DNA of 64,000 bases, from NCBI RefSeq assembly GCF_001661915.1, contig NZ_LYWY01000037.1, positions 124,001 through 188,000 on the forward strand, given 5' to 3'. Shown in pieces: positions 1 to 8,208 of the stretch. The notes below the pieces were generated by a model. It was not told the origin of the DNA. It saw only the letters and a program-made list of their open reading frames with translations, and searched no databases. Numbering within the stretch: position 1 is the first letter of the stretch; every line of letters starts with the position of its first letter. The stretch is from Croceicoccus pelagius (GTDB taxonomy: Bacteria > Pseudomonadota > Alphaproteobacteria > Sphingomonadales > Sphingomonadaceae). The position numbers and the translations under genes were made by a program.

Positions 1-232
1 TCTTGCGCGTCAAGAGGCCGAACTACGTGATCTCCGGGCCGGCGAAGCACTCCGTCTTGCACCCGACTTTCCATACGGCGACATACCCGGCCTTTCACGT
101 GAAATGGTCGAACGGCTTACCAACGCAAGACCCGACAGCCTCGCCGCAGCAGCTCGCATTGCCGGGATCACGCCTGCCGCCCTCTCGGCGCTTCTGGTTC
201 ATGCCCGTCGACGTGCGAACGAGGTTGCCTGA
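1..232 (+). CDS. mnmG: MnmG (GidA) tRNA uridine-5-carboxymethylaminomethyl enzyme, C-terminal end
   Basis: Only the last 76 codons lie in the window, read from base 2 to the TGA at 230-232. The translation contains [11 protein letters not shown] and an alanine-rich helical end with [15 protein letters not shown], which match the C-terminal helical domain of MnmG. That domain binds MnmE and tRNA; the complex makes the cmnm5 modification at the tRNA wobble uridine. The TGA overlaps the ATG of rsmG (TGATG), so the two are probably translationally coupled. A parS-like palindrome lies inside it at 93-104. The missing 5' part is a window-edge effect, not a truncation. Confidence 0.9.
   Translation, partial: LARQEAELRDLRAGEALRLAPDFPYGDIPGLSREMVERLTNARPDSLAAAARIAGITPAALSALLVHARRRANEVA
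93..104. promoter_or_regulatory. parS-like ParB site 1 (inside mnmG)
   Basis: TTTCACGTGAAA is a perfect 12-bp palindrome matching the core of the ParB-binding parS consensus TGTTTCACGTGAAACA, but the outer two bases on each side differ. It lies about 0.8 kb upstream of parA. Basis: sequence match plus the known parS consensus. It is weaker than site 2. Confidence 0.6.
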
Positions 233-864
233 TGTTCGACAATCAGGACGAGAGCTGGTCGCGCGAGTGGTTACGATCCGAGTTGAATGTAGAGAATGAT
301 GGTTTCCAGCGGCTTGAGACGCTACTGGCGATGCTTGTCACTGAGGCCGGAACTCAGAACCTGATTGCGAAAGGGACGGTGCCTTTCGCATGGTCTCGAC
401 ACATCGTCGACAGCGCGCAGTTGCTCACTCATGTTTCACGTGAAACAGCTACTTGGCTTGATCTGGGCACTGGTGCTGGGTTCCCTGGCCTTGTCTGTGC
501 AGCACTCTTACCGGGCTGCAATTTCACTTTGGCGGAGCAGAGACCGCTCCGCACCGATTGGCTGGAAAGGGCCGCAGAAGGGATGCGACTCGAGAATGTG
601 TATATCGTGACAGCCAACGTCTCGCAGCTTCCCGAGATGAAATACGATGCGATCAGCGCCCGCGCCTTCGCGCCTTTGCCCCGTTTGCTCAGGCTATCCG
701 CCGCCTTTTCCACAAAGGCTACCGAATGGCTCTTGCCCAAGGGGCGCTCGGCAAAGCAGGAATTGGAAGACTTGAAGGGGTGGCGGCATGCGTTCCACGT
801 GGAACAGTCGGTAACCGATCCGCAATCGGGCATTATTATCGGGAATTTGCTCGGTCCAAAATAA
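232..864 (+). CDS. rsmG: 16S rRNA (guanine-N7)-methyltransferase RsmG
   Basis: RsmG methylates N7 of G527 in 16S rRNA with S-adenosylmethionine in the cytoplasm. The 210-residue product has the usual family length. The family segment WSRHIVDSAQLL is at 54-65 and the SAM-binding loop LDLGTGAGFPG at 76-86. The ATG overlaps the mnmG stop, as in many mnmG-rsmG-parAB clusters. Two ParB-binding palindromes are embedded in the coding sequence, encoding residues about 67-72 (HVSRET) and 187-192. The DNA therefore serves both as gene and centromere. parA follows after 13 bases. Confidence 0.95.
   Translation: MFDNQDESWSREWLRSELNVENDGFQRLETLLAMLVTEAGTQNLIAKGTVPFAWSRHIVDSAQLLTHVSRETATWLDLGTGAGFPGLVCAALLPGCNFTLAEQRPLRTDWLERAAEGMRLENVYIVTANVSQLPEMKYDAISARAFAPLPRLLRLSAAFSTKATEWLLPKGRSAKQELEDLKGWRHAFHVEQSVTDPQSGIIIGNLLGPK
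432..447. promoter_or_regulatory. parS site 2, perfect consensus (inside rsmG)
   Basis: TGTTTCACGTGAAACA is a perfect 16-bp palindrome identical to the canonical chromosomal parS sequence bound by ParB. It lies in rsmG, about 430 bp upstream of parA. It is the strongest of three sites within 720 bp. Confidence 0.92.
791..806. promoter_or_regulatory. parS site 3 (3' end of rsmG)
   Basis: CGTTCCACGTGGAACA contains a perfect 14-bp palindrome, GTTCCACGTGGAAC, at 792-805. It matches the accepted parS variant with CC/GG at the inner positions, with one end mismatch. It lies 72 bp upstream of the parA start, so bound ParB could also affect parAB expression (inference). Confidence 0.85.
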
Positions 865-877
865 AGCGAGGGTTCGC

Positions 878-1651
878 ATGATCACGATAGCGGTTGCCAA
901 TCAAAAGGGCGGGGTTGGCAAGACCACCAGCGCCGTGAATCTCGCAACCGCGTTTGCCGCGATCGGTTGGCGGACGCTTCTTGTCGATCTCGATCCGCAG
1001 GGCAACGCGTCAACCGGCCTTGGCATCGAACGCGAAGATCGCGTGAAGTCTAGCTATGACCTGTTGGTCGATGGCATTCCGATTGATGACTGCATCGTGA
1101 GAACGCAGATTCCCGACCTCGATCTGCTCCCCGCGACGGTTGACCTGTCAGGTGCTGAAATCGAACTCGTCGAGATGCATGATCGCACTGGCCGACTGCG
1201 CGCAGGACTTGCCGAAGCCCATCACGACATCTGCTTCGTCGATTGCCCACCTTCGCTGGGACTGCTCACGCTCAATGCGCTGACGGCAGCAGATCGTCTT
1301 CTCGTTCCGCTGCAGTGCGAGTTCTATGCGCTTGAGGGACTCAGCCAGCTGCTCATTACGGTCGAGCAGGTACAGCAGCGCTTCAATCCCGAACTCGCAA
1401 TTGTCGGCATCGCACTCACCATGTACGATCGCCGTAATCGCCTGACCGATCAGGTTTCGGACGATGTACGCAATGTTCTTGGCAAGCTGGTCTTCGAAGC
1501 CGTGGTGCCGCGAAACGTCCGTTTGTCCGAGGCGCCGAGCCACGGACTTCCCGCCATCGTTTATGACCACAACTGCACCGGATCGCGCGCCTATATGGAT
1601 CTTGCGCGCGAACTGATCGGTCGCTTGCCCGAAAAGAGGAAAGCCGCATGA
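878..1651 (+). CDS. parA: Chromosome partitioning ATPase ParA
   Basis: ParA is a deviant-Walker ATPase that forms nucleoid-bound dimers and moves ParB-parS complexes during origin segregation. The 257-residue protein begins with the P-loop KGGVGKTT at residues 10-17. It carries VDLDPQGN (36-43) and the Walker B-like FVDCPPSLGLL (120-130). It is a chromosomal (short, Soj-like) ParA without an N-terminal HTH, so it is not expected to autoregulate like P1 ParA. Its stop overlaps the parB start (ATGA), the usual coupling. Confidence 0.96.
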   Translation: MITIAVANQKGGVGKTTSAVNLATAFAAIGWRTLLVDLDPQGNASTGLGIEREDRVKSSYDLLVDGIPIDDCIVRTQIPDLDLLPATVDLSGAEIELVEMHDRTGRLRAGLAEAHHDICFVDCPPSLGLLTLNALTAADRLLVPLQCEFYALEGLSQLLITVEQVQQRFNPELAIVGIALTMYDRRNRLTDQVSDDVRNVLGKLVFEAVVPRNVRLSEAPSHGLPAIVYDHNCTGSRAYMDLARELIGRLPEKRKAA

Positions 1652-2598
1652 GCCAGGACACCAGGACCAAGCCGTCGCCGAAGGGTCGCGCAGCACTCGG
1701 TCGCGGACTTGGCGCGCTGCTGGGTGATACGCGCCGCGAGGAGCCAGTCGCTCCCGCTGGCGCTAAGCCCGCTGCGAAGAACGCTCCTGCCCCCATCGGG
1801 GAAGGGCTGGCCATGCTTTCGGTATCGAGCATTGCGCCGCATCCCGAAAACCCGCGCGTGCACTTCGAGGAAGGCGCGCTTGAAGATCTCGCCAAGTCGA
1901 TTTCGGCACGCGGTGTGATCCAGCCGGTGATCGTTCGTCCTGCCAAGGACGGCACGTACCAGCTTGTCGCCGGTGAACGCCGCTGGAGAGCTGCACAGAA
2001 GGCACAAGTGCATGAAATTCCAGCAATTGTTCGCGATCTTAATGACCGGGATGTCACTGCGCTTGCCCTGATCGAGAATATCCAGCGCGAAGATCTCAAT
2101 CCGGTCGAGGAAGCGCGCGCCTATCATCGCCTGTCGGATCGGGACGGTATGTCGCAGGGCGATATCGCCGAGTTGGTCGACAAGTCACGTAGCCATGTCG
2201 CCAACCTGATGCGCCTGCTCAGCCTGCCCGAAGGCGTGCTGACGATGGTGGAAAAGGGCGAACTTTCAATGGGCCATGCCCGCGCGCTGATCAATTGCGA
2301 CGCTGCCGAACAGATCGCCAAGGAAGCAGCGGGCGGGGCGCTATCCGTACGCGAGGTCGAAAAGCGCGTCCGCAAGGCGTCCGCCGGTACCGAAGCTCCG
2401 CGCCGCCGCGCCGCGCGTCCGCCGCGCGAGGACAATGCCGATATCGTTGCGGTCGAAAAGCACCTCGAGGATTTCCTCGGCCTTCCGGTTCAGATCAAGG
2501 CTGACGAGGATCCGACGAGCGGTGTCGTGATCGTGCGTTACAAGTCGCTCGACCAGCTCGATCTCGTTTGTCAGCGCCTCTCGGGCGGCGAAATATAG
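1648..2598 (+). CDS. parB: Chromosome partitioning protein ParB (Spo0J family)
   Basis: ParB binds parS, spreads as a CTP-dependent clamp and stimulates ParA. Of its 316 residues, the N-terminal LGRGLGALL (17-25) is the ParA-contacting segment. The CTP-binding boxes GERRWRA (109-115) and ENIQRE (143-148) are intact, and a helix-turn-helix spans roughly 168-192. A basic linker follows, then the C-terminal dimerisation domain. It overlaps parA by four bases. The three parS sites just upstream and popZ near 28 kb complete an alphaproteobacterial origin-anchoring set. Confidence 0.96.
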   Translation: MSQDTRTKPSPKGRAALGRGLGALLGDTRREEPVAPAGAKPAAKNAPAPIGEGLAMLSVSSIAPHPENPRVHFEEGALEDLAKSISARGVIQPVIVRPAKDGTYQLVAGERRWRAAQKAQVHEIPAIVRDLNDRDVTALALIENIQREDLNPVEEARAYHRLSDRDGMSQGDIAELVDKSRSHVANLMRLLSLPEGVLTMVEKGELSMGHARALINCDAAEQIAKEAAGGALSVREVEKRVRKASAGTEAPRRRAARPPREDNADIVAVEKHLEDFLGLPVQIKADEDPTSGVVIVRYKSLDQLDLVCQRLSGGEI

Positions 2599-2609
2599 AA
2601 GCTTCCGGC

Positions 2610-3104
2610 TTAGAACCGTTCTGCAAGGATCGCGGCCACTGCCTCGATCCCGGCTTGGTCCTCTGCGTCGAAGCGCGCGGGCGAAGGACTGTCGAGATCG
2701 ATGATCGCCACGACTTCACCGTCCTTCATGATCGGGACGACCAGTTCGGACCGGCTTGCCGAGTCACAGGCGATGTGGCCGGGGAAGGCGTGGACGTCGT
2801 CGACCAGCATGGTCCGCTTTTCGGAAACCGATGTGCCGCACACGCCCTTGCCGAAAGGAATGCGGATGCAGGCGGGGCGTCCCACGAAGGGCCCGAGCAC
2901 CAGTTCGCCATCAACGACACGGTAAAAGCCCGACCAGTTCAGGTCACCGACAAAAGCGTCGATGAGCGCTGCGCAATTCGCCATGTTGGCGATTCGATCG
3001 CTCTCGCCCGTGGTGATGGCGGATACCGCTTCGGCCAGTTCGGCGTAAGTCGCGGCCTTGTCGGACGGATTTGTGGGGAGGAAGTCGAACATGGCCCCGC
3101 CCAT
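2610..3104 (-). CDS. msrC: Free methionine-(R)-sulfoxide reductase (GAF domain, fRMsr)
   Basis: This enzyme reduces free L-methionine-(R)-sulfoxide to methionine, using cysteine chemistry and thioredoxin. The 164-residue protein is a single GAF domain. Cys79 (PACIRI), Cys89 (GVCG) and Cys113 (IACD) keep the 10- and 24-residue spacing of the three E. coli fRMsr cysteines (84, 94, 118). That separates it from generic GAF proteins. The ATG at 3104 is preceded by an AGAGG ribosome site; an alternative ATG lies at 3092. It converges on parB and diverges from the next gene with only 60 bp between starts. Confidence 0.88.
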   Translation of the reverse strand: MGGAMFDFLPTNPSDKAATYAELAEAVSAITTGESDRIANMANCAALIDAFVGDLNWSGFYRVVDGELVLGPFVGRPACIRIPFGKGVCGTSVSEKRTMLVDDVHAFPGHIACDSASRSELVVPIMKDGEVVAIIDLDSPSPARFDAEDQAGIEAVAAILAERF

Positions 3105-3164
3105 AGCCGCCTCTGCACGCCAATGCCATTGCCCGCGTAACGGCCTCGCCCTATCTAAGCCCGC

Positions 3165-4502
3165 ATGACTTCAGCAAAACGCAATGTCGTCGTCTTCTTC
3201 GGACTGATCCTCGCCATCGTCATCGGGTTCCTGATCTATCTCTGGATCGGCAATCCTGCCGACATGACGGTCGATGAAGTTTCGGGCACCGATCCGGTCA
3301 TCGCTCCGGCCGAGATGGAGCGCTTTCCGACCGTGAAGCTGCTGGAACCCAGCGGTTGGGCCGATGGTGCTGCACCTGTCGCCGCCGAAGGTCTCAGGGT
3401 CACGCGCTTTGCCGAGGGTCTGTCTCATCCGCGCTCGATGCTGACGCTGCCGAATGGCGACGTACTGGTGGCCGAAACCAATTCGCAGCAGCGATCGGCC
3501 AAGGGCGTCGAAGACATGGTCATGAACTTCTTCATGAAGAGGGTCGGGGCAGGGGTGAAGTCGCCAGACCGGATCAAGCTGCTTCGCGATGCCGACAAGG
3601 ACGGCGTGGCCGAACAGGCAAGCGTACTGGTCGAAGAGCTGACTTCGCCGTTCGGTATGGTCTGGCACGAAGGCACACTCTACGTCGCGAATACCGATGC
3701 GCTCGTCTCCTTCCCCTATCAACCGGGGCAGGCGAAGATCGAGGCAGCGCCGACCAAGCTGATGGACTTGCCGGGCGGCGGGAATCACTGGGCGCGCAAC
3801 CTGGCGCTCTCGCCCGATGGCAAGCAGATCTACGTCAGCGTCGGATCGGCGAGCAATATCGGCGAAGATGGCATGGACCAGGAAAAGGGTCGTGCCGCGA
3901 TCTACGAATTCGACATCGCGAGCGGCAAGGCGCGCATCTTCGGTGAAGGTATTCGCAACCCTACCGGCCTCGCCTTCAATCCGCAGTCGGGCGAGCTCTG
4001 GACCACGGTGAACGAGCGCGACATGCTGGGCAGTGACGGTCCGCCCGATTACCTCACCAACGTCCCCATCGGCGTGAATTACGGCTGGCCGTGGATCTAC
4101 TGGCGTTTCGAATACGATCCGCGGGTCGAGGCCCCGATGCCGCAGTACCTGCAGGAATATGTCCGCTGGCCCGAATATGCGCTGGGCGCACACGTAGCGC
4201 CGTTGGGATTGAAGTTCGCGCAGGAGAAGGCGCTGGGCTCGCGCTTTGCGAGCGGCGCTTTCGTTGCGCGCCACGGTTCGTGGAACCGCAAGCCTGCGGC
4301 AGGTTATGACGTGGTCTTCGTCGGCTTCGACGCGCGCGGCAATCCCCTGGACGAGCTTCCCGTCCCTGTGTTGACCGGGTTCATGGACGATGGCGGCGAC
4401 AAGGCGCACGGGCGTCCGACGATGCTGGAATGGGACCAGACCGGTGCCCTGCTGGTTAGCGACGATACCGGCGGCATCATCTGGCGTGTGACCGGCTCCT
4501 GA
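3165..4502 (+). CDS. Sorbosone/glucose-dehydrogenase-like beta-propeller protein, membrane-anchored
   Basis: The 445-residue product has one hydrophobic helix at about 8-26 and then a periplasmic domain with blade sequences of the PQQ-dependent L-sorbosone / soluble glucose dehydrogenase family. Examples are FAEGLSHPRSMLTLPNGDVLVAE, VGSASNIGEDG, GIRNPTGLAFNP and HGSWNR. Members oxidise aldoses or sorbosone with PQQ in the periplasm, but the substrate here cannot be deduced. No PQQ biosynthesis genes are in the window. It converges on the DUF815 gene with stops directly abutting. Confidence 0.78.
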   Translation: MTSAKRNVVVFFGLILAIVIGFLIYLWIGNPADMTVDEVSGTDPVIAPAEMERFPTVKLLEPSGWADGAAPVAAEGLRVTRFAEGLSHPRSMLTLPNGDVLVAETNSQQRSAKGVEDMVMNFFMKRVGAGVKSPDRIKLLRDADKDGVAEQASVLVEELTSPFGMVWHEGTLYVANTDALVSFPYQPGQAKIEAAPTKLMDLPGGGNHWARNLALSPDGKQIYVSVGSASNIGEDGMDQEKGRAAIYEFDIASGKARIFGEGIRNPTGLAFNPQSGELWTTVNERDMLGSDGPPDYLTNVPIGVNYGWPWIYWRFEYDPRVEAPMPQYLQEYVRWPEYALGAHVAPLGLKFAQEKALGSRFASGAFVARHGSWNRKPAAGYDVVFVGFDARGNPLDELPVPVLTGFMDDGGDKAHGRPTMLEWDQTGALLVSDDTGGIIWRVTGS

Positions 4503-5330
4503 TCAGTCGAGCGCGCGTCCGGCGCGGCCTGCCAGTTCAGTGACGTAGTGACGGGCCACGCGGCCCGATCGCGCCCCGCGCCGTTTCGACCATTCGAGCG
4601 CGTCCGACTGCTCCCATGCCAAACCGTAGTGATCGGCATAGGCGGCGATGATCGCGAGATAGTCGTCCTGCGTGCAATTGTGAAAACCGATCGACAGGCC
4701 GAACCGGTCTGCCAGCGCCAATGTATCGTCAACCGCATCGCGCGGATTTACCGGATCGTCCTGTTCGGCCATGTGCCGCGATACAATGGCGCGGCGGTTC
4801 GATGTCACCGCGATCCTTACGTTGGCGGGGCGCGGGGTAACTCCGCCTTCAAGCAGTGAGCGCAGGGTGCGAGCCTCGTTTTCCTGGCCCGCTCCGAAGC
4901 CGATGTCGTCGATGAACAGCAGGAAGCGCCGGTCAGCGTCCCTCAGGACGCTCATCAGCGCCGGAAGCGTGCCAAGGGCGTCTCCTGCCGCCTGAACCAG
5001 CGCAATGCGCTCTGAGGAGCCTGCAGCAGCCTTTACGGAGGCGCGTACAAGAGCTGACTTGCCCATCCCGCGTGCTCCCCACAACAACATGTCGTGCGCA
5101 TCGGCGCCTGCCGCATGACGCGCGACGTTTTCGGCCACGGTATCGCGCTGGCGGTCGATGCCGCGCAGGAGATCGAGCGGGGGCGCATCGATCGCGGGAA
5201 TCGACGTCAGGGCCTTGCCGTCCCAACCATAGGCGGGGGCGGAAAGCAGGTCCTCAGCCGCTGCCGGGGCAGGGGCGATCCGCTCCAGCGCGGCGGCGAT
5301 GCGGGCAAAGGTCTGGTCGTTGTAGGTCAC
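4503..5330 (-). CDS. DUF815-family AAA-type ATPase
   Basis: The family is an AAA-like ATPase of unknown physiological role (DUF815). Visible motifs are the P-loop GARGMGKS, Walker B LLFIDDIGF with sensor-1-like AVTSNRR downstream, and an arginine-rich C-terminus (SKRRGARSGRVARHY). The start is uncertain. GTG at 5330 has an AAGGAAAG site about 10 bases upstream; a second in-frame GTG at 5357 would add nine residues. The gene is divergent from sua5 with a short shared promoter region. Confidence 0.82.
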   Translation of the reverse strand: MTYNDQTFARIAAALERIAPAPAAAEDLLSAPAYGWDGKALTSIPAIDAPPLDLLRGIDRQRDTVAENVARHAAGADAHDMLLWGARGMGKSALVRASVKAAAGSSERIALVQAAGDALGTLPALMSVLRDADRRFLLFIDDIGFGAGQENEARTLRSLLEGGVTPRPANVRIAVTSNRRAIVSRHMAEQDDPVNPRDAVDDTLALADRFGLSIGFHNCTQDDYLAIIAAYADHYGLAWEQSDALEWSKRRGARSGRVARHYVTELAGRAGRALD

Positions 5331-5384
5331 GCGCGAAATTCTTTCCTTCCGGCCCACGATGCATCCCGCCTATAGCGAGGCACG

Positions 5385-6332
5385 ATGACCGACGCCAATC
5401 CCTCCATGCCGCGCGTTCTGCCTGCCGATGAGGCGGGCCTTGCCGAAGCCGTGCGGCTGTTGGGCGAAGGCGCGTGCGTCGCCCTGCCGACCGAGACGGT
5501 CTACGGTCTTGCCGCAAGGGCGGACAGGGCTGAGGCTGTCGCGGGCATCTACAAGGCGAAGGGCAGGCCCGACTTCAATCCGCTGATCGTCCATGTGCCG
5601 GATCTTCAGGCGGCGGAACGGCTGGCGCAGCTCGACGATCGCGCGAGGATGCTGGCCGAGCATTTCTGGCCCGGTTCGCTGACGATGGTGTTGCCGCTGC
5701 GGGACGATTCCGGTCTGGCGCCGGCAGTCACGGCAGGATTGCCGACAGTTGCGTTGAGGATGCCGAACCATCCTGTCATGCGGCAGGTCCTGCTGGATGC
5801 GCCTGCACCGCTGGCCGCGCCGTCCGCCAATCGCAGCGGGGCGGTCAGTCCGACCAGCGCCGCCCATGTCGCGAGTTCGCTTGCGGGACGCATCCCGCTG
5901 GTGGTCGACGGAGGAGAGACCGAGCGGGGTCTGGAATCGACAATCGTCGCGCTCCGCGAGAACGGCTGGCAAGTCTTGCGACCCGGACCCGTCACCCAGG
6001 CGGAGATCGCATCTGTGCTCGGGCCGGCGTTGGCGGGTGACACGAAGGGCATCGAGGCTCCGGGCCAGCTCGCCAGTCACTATGCGCCGGGTAAACCGGT
6101 GCGTCTGGAAGCCCAGCATTCGCAGGAAGATGAATTCCGCATCGGCTTTGGTGCGGACGGTGGCGATTTCAACCTTTCGTCATCGGCCGATCTCGCCGAG
6201 GCCGCATCGCGGCTTTACGCAGCGCTCCACGCGGCGAGCGCTGCAGCTCAGGCGCGAATCGCCGTCGTGCCAATCCCGCATGAAGGGATCGGAGTCGCGA
6301 TCAATGACAGGCTGGCACGCGCCGCGGCCTAG
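5385..6332 (+). CDS. L-threonylcarbamoyladenylate synthase, long Sua5/TsaC form
   Basis: The enzyme makes threonylcarbamoyl-AMP from threonine, bicarbonate and ATP, the first step of tRNA t6A37 formation. The catalytic YrdC domain has PTETVYGLA (35-43), KGRP (59-62) and the nucleotide loop APSANRSG (about 145-152). A C-terminal Sua5 domain starts near 205, after a linker containing the family signature ASHYAPGKP. At 315 residues it is the long Sua5 form, not the short TsaC form. ATG 5385 follows a GAGG site. Its TAG overlaps the stop of the next, convergent gene. Confidence 0.92.
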   Translation: MTDANPSMPRVLPADEAGLAEAVRLLGEGACVALPTETVYGLAARADRAEAVAGIYKAKGRPDFNPLIVHVPDLQAAERLAQLDDRARMLAEHFWPGSLTMVLPLRDDSGLAPAVTAGLPTVALRMPNHPVMRQVLLDAPAPLAAPSANRSGAVSPTSAAHVASSLAGRIPLVVDGGETERGLESTIVALRENGWQVLRPGPVTQAEIASVLGPALAGDTKGIEAPGQLASHYAPGKPVRLEAQHSQEDEFRIGFGADGGDFNLSSSADLAEAASRLYAALHAASAAAQARIAVVPIPHEGIGVAINDRLARAAA

Positions 6333-6658
6333 TCGGGTTCGACCGGTACTGTCGGCAGGATTTCCTGAATCTCGGCATAAGTCGCGCGCGCCTCGGCGCA
6401 GGCCTTCGCATCGCCGTCCTCGCAGCCGGCCATTTCCTTGCCGTACTGCCGCTCCAGCTTGCCCAGCCGTTCCTCGCGCTTGCGAATCTCGCGCCCGCGC
6501 TTCTCGTCCGCTTCGGACTGGCTGGTCGTCGCGACGTCGACGGCCTTGCTGGCGACGCGCACTGGTGCGGTGGCGACGTCGAGCGCGGTCTTGGCGATAC
6601 AGCCCGACAGGGCCGGGACGGATAACAACAGGATTGGAACGGCCAGCTTCAGGCGCAT
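6329..6658 (-). CDS. Small predicted lipoprotein, unknown function
   Basis: I do not recognise the family. The 109-residue product starts MRLKLAVPILLL and has a lipobox ending at Cys20 (ALSGC), so it should be lipidated and envelope-located. After a short valine/alanine segment there is a highly charged stretch (EADEKRGREIRKREERLGKLE) likely to form a helix or coiled coil, then a C-terminal half with a Cys pair (GCEDGDAKACAEA). ATG 6658 has a GGGGAA site 7 bases upstream; a GTG at 6673 is an alternative. It converges on sua5 with overlapping stops. Confidence 0.72.
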   Translation of the reverse strand: MRLKLAVPILLLSVPALSGCIAKTALDVATAPVRVASKAVDVATTSQSEADEKRGREIRKREERLGKLERQYGKEMAGCEDGDAKACAEARATYAEIQEILPTVPVEPD

Positions 6659-6746
6659 ACGAAAATTCCCCACGACAGTGATCCCGCCATGGGGAATATC
6701 CGATCTTCGATGGCGCTATGATGAACTGCGCCAGGGCGTGCGGTTA

Positions 6747-7496
6747 TCAGGCTTCTTCGCAGATCAGCTTGCCCGAACCCATCGAGGAAACCTCGCAGTT
6801 GGCGCGGCCCTTCACCTTGACCGTGCCCGAACCCATGATCGAGGCATCGACCTTTCCGTCCGAACGGAACGCGCCTCGGCCCGACCCCGCGATCGAGATA
6901 TCGGCCTTCTCGACCATCAGTTCGTCAAGATCTGCATCACCGCTGCCCGCGATGTTGAGGTCGAGCGACCCGGCCGTGCCGCTGGCGCGGTAGCTGCCCG
7001 AACCGACAATGTTCACGTCGAGAGCGTTGACCGCGATGCCCTTGGTCTCGGCCGAGCCGGCACCGGCGATAGTAACGTCCGCCTTCTCGGCCAGCTTCTC
7101 GGCATGAACGGTGCCCGACCCAGCAATGACCAGCGATTTCGGCGCGGGCATCGTGACCAGCACGGTCGCGCGTTCGCCGTCGGGGGCGTCCTTGCTGCGC
7201 ATGATCGCGAGCGTCTTGCCTTCGAGGTGAAAACGCATGGCGTCTTTCATCGCCTGCGAACCTTCGACTTCGATCAGAAGCTCTTGGCCCTCGCTTAGCC
7301 TGACCGTGTCTGGCCCAGCGAGCGCGATCGATTCGGGGGCTTCGCCGGTCATGTCCAATTCGGACAAAGGCACACCCTGCTTGCCGCCAAAGGAGATATT
7401 CTCGGCGTTGCAAGCCGAAAGGCTGGCACCCAGTGCGAGCCCGGCGACCGCGCCAATGGCCTTGCCGATGGTGTCGAAGGGAAACTTGCGGGACAT
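6747..7496 (-). CDS. GIN-domain (DUF2807) lipoprotein
   Basis: A 249-residue envelope protein with a lipobox ending at Cys29 (SLSAC). From about residue 120 onward a repeated turn recurs in successive rungs: VIAGSGTV, TIAGAGSA, NIVGSGSY, NIAGSGDA, SIAGSGRG, SIMGSGTV and SSMGSG. This fits the parallel beta-helix predicted for DUF2807 'head GIN' domains. Function is unknown; a surface or periplasmic binding role is only a guess. A 22-bp interrupted palindrome lies 15-36 bases upstream of the start codon, so the gene is probably repressor-controlled. Confidence 0.83.
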   Translation of the reverse strand: MSRKFPFDTIGKAIGAVAGLALGASLSACNAENISFGGKQGVPLSELDMTGEAPESIALAGPDTVRLSEGQELLIEVEGSQAMKDAMRFHLEGKTLAIMRSKDAPDGERATVLVTMPAPKSLVIAGSGTVHAEKLAEKADVTIAGAGSAETKGIAVNALDVNIVGSGSYRASGTAGSLDLNIAGSGDADLDELMVEKADISIAGSGRGAFRSDGKVDASIMGSGTVKVKGRANCEVSSMGSGKLICEEA

Positions 7497-7510
7497 CGTC
7501 TACTCCTGAA

Positions 7511-7532
7511 CTGTATTAACACGGTAATACAG
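7511..7532. promoter_or_regulatory. Interrupted palindrome, probable operator of the DUF2807 gene
   Basis: CTGTATTA-ACACGG-TAATACAG has perfect 8-bp arms around a 6-bp centre, in otherwise GC-rich DNA. It sits 15 bp upstream of the ATG at 7496 (minus strand), where a repressor would block transcription. The regulator is not identifiable here; a GntR/YtrA- or MarR-type dimer would fit the symmetry (inference). Confidence 0.6.
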
Positions 7533-7621
7533 AACTGGAGGTTAAGCGGCAAGGGTGGGGCTGAGGCGCGCTCGACCAGCGGGCGATTTGCTCCGACGAA
7601 CGGCATCAGGACGGCCCCACG

Positions 7622-7648
7622 AAAAAGGCCGCCGGTATTCCGGCGGCC
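7622..7648 (-). terminator. Rho-independent terminator of carD
   Basis: Stem GGCCGCCGG (7627-7635), loop TATT, stem CCGGCGGCC (7640-7648). On the minus strand it is followed by five T (7626-7622). It lies 33 bp after the carD stop. Confidence 0.88.
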
Positions 7649-7680
7649 TCTTCACACAATCAGATCGCTTGATCGAAGGA

Positions 7681-8208
7681 TCAGGCGGTCTGTTCGTAGT
7701 ACTTGGGCGCATACTCGTTCAGGATCTCGAGGATCTTCACGAGAGCGGCCGGTTCGTCAGTCTTTTCCATCGCGGCCAGTTCGCGTGCAAGGCGGCTGGA
7801 AGCGGCTTCGAAGATCTGGCGTTCCGAATAGGACTGTTCCGGCTGATCGTCGGCACGGAACAGGTCGCGGGTCACTTCGGCGATCGACACGAGGTCGCCC
7901 GAGTTGATCTTCGCTTCGTATTCCTGGGCGCGGCGCGACCACATGGTGCGCTTTACCTTCGGCTTCGACTTCAAAACGTCCATCGCCTCACGCAGGGTCT
8001 TGTCCGACGACAGCTTGCGCATGCCGATCGATTCGACCTTGTTGACGGGCACGCGGAGCGTCATGCGCTCCTTCTCGAACCGCAGAACATAGAGTTCGAG
8101 CTGCATGCCTGCGATTTCCTGGCTTTGAAGCTCGATCACACGGCCAACACCGTGCTTGGGGTAAACGACATAGTCTCCGACGTCGAAGGCAGGAGCCTTG
8201 GCAGTCAT
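7681..8208 (-). CDS. carD: CarD family transcription factor
   Basis: CarD-family proteins bind the RNA polymerase beta subunit and stabilise open promoter complexes, notably at rRNA promoters. The 175-residue product has the Tudor-like RNAP-interaction domain at about 8-70 (DVGDYVVYPKHGVGRV, then LRVPVNKVESIGMR). The helical DNA-binding domain has the family segment WSRRAQEYEAKINSGDL near 105-125. ATG 8208 follows AAAGGA with 6-base spacing. It lies downstream of fdxA on the same strand but 311 bp away, so it probably has its own promoter. A terminator follows at 7622-7648. Confidence 0.93.
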   Translation of the reverse strand: MTAKAPAFDVGDYVVYPKHGVGRVIELQSQEIAGMQLELYVLRFEKERMTLRVPVNKVESIGMRKLSSDKTLREAMDVLKSKPKVKRTMWSRRAQEYEAKINSGDLVSIAEVTRDLFRADDQPEQSYSERQIFEAASSRLARELAAMEKTDEPAALVKILEILNEYAPKYYEQTA

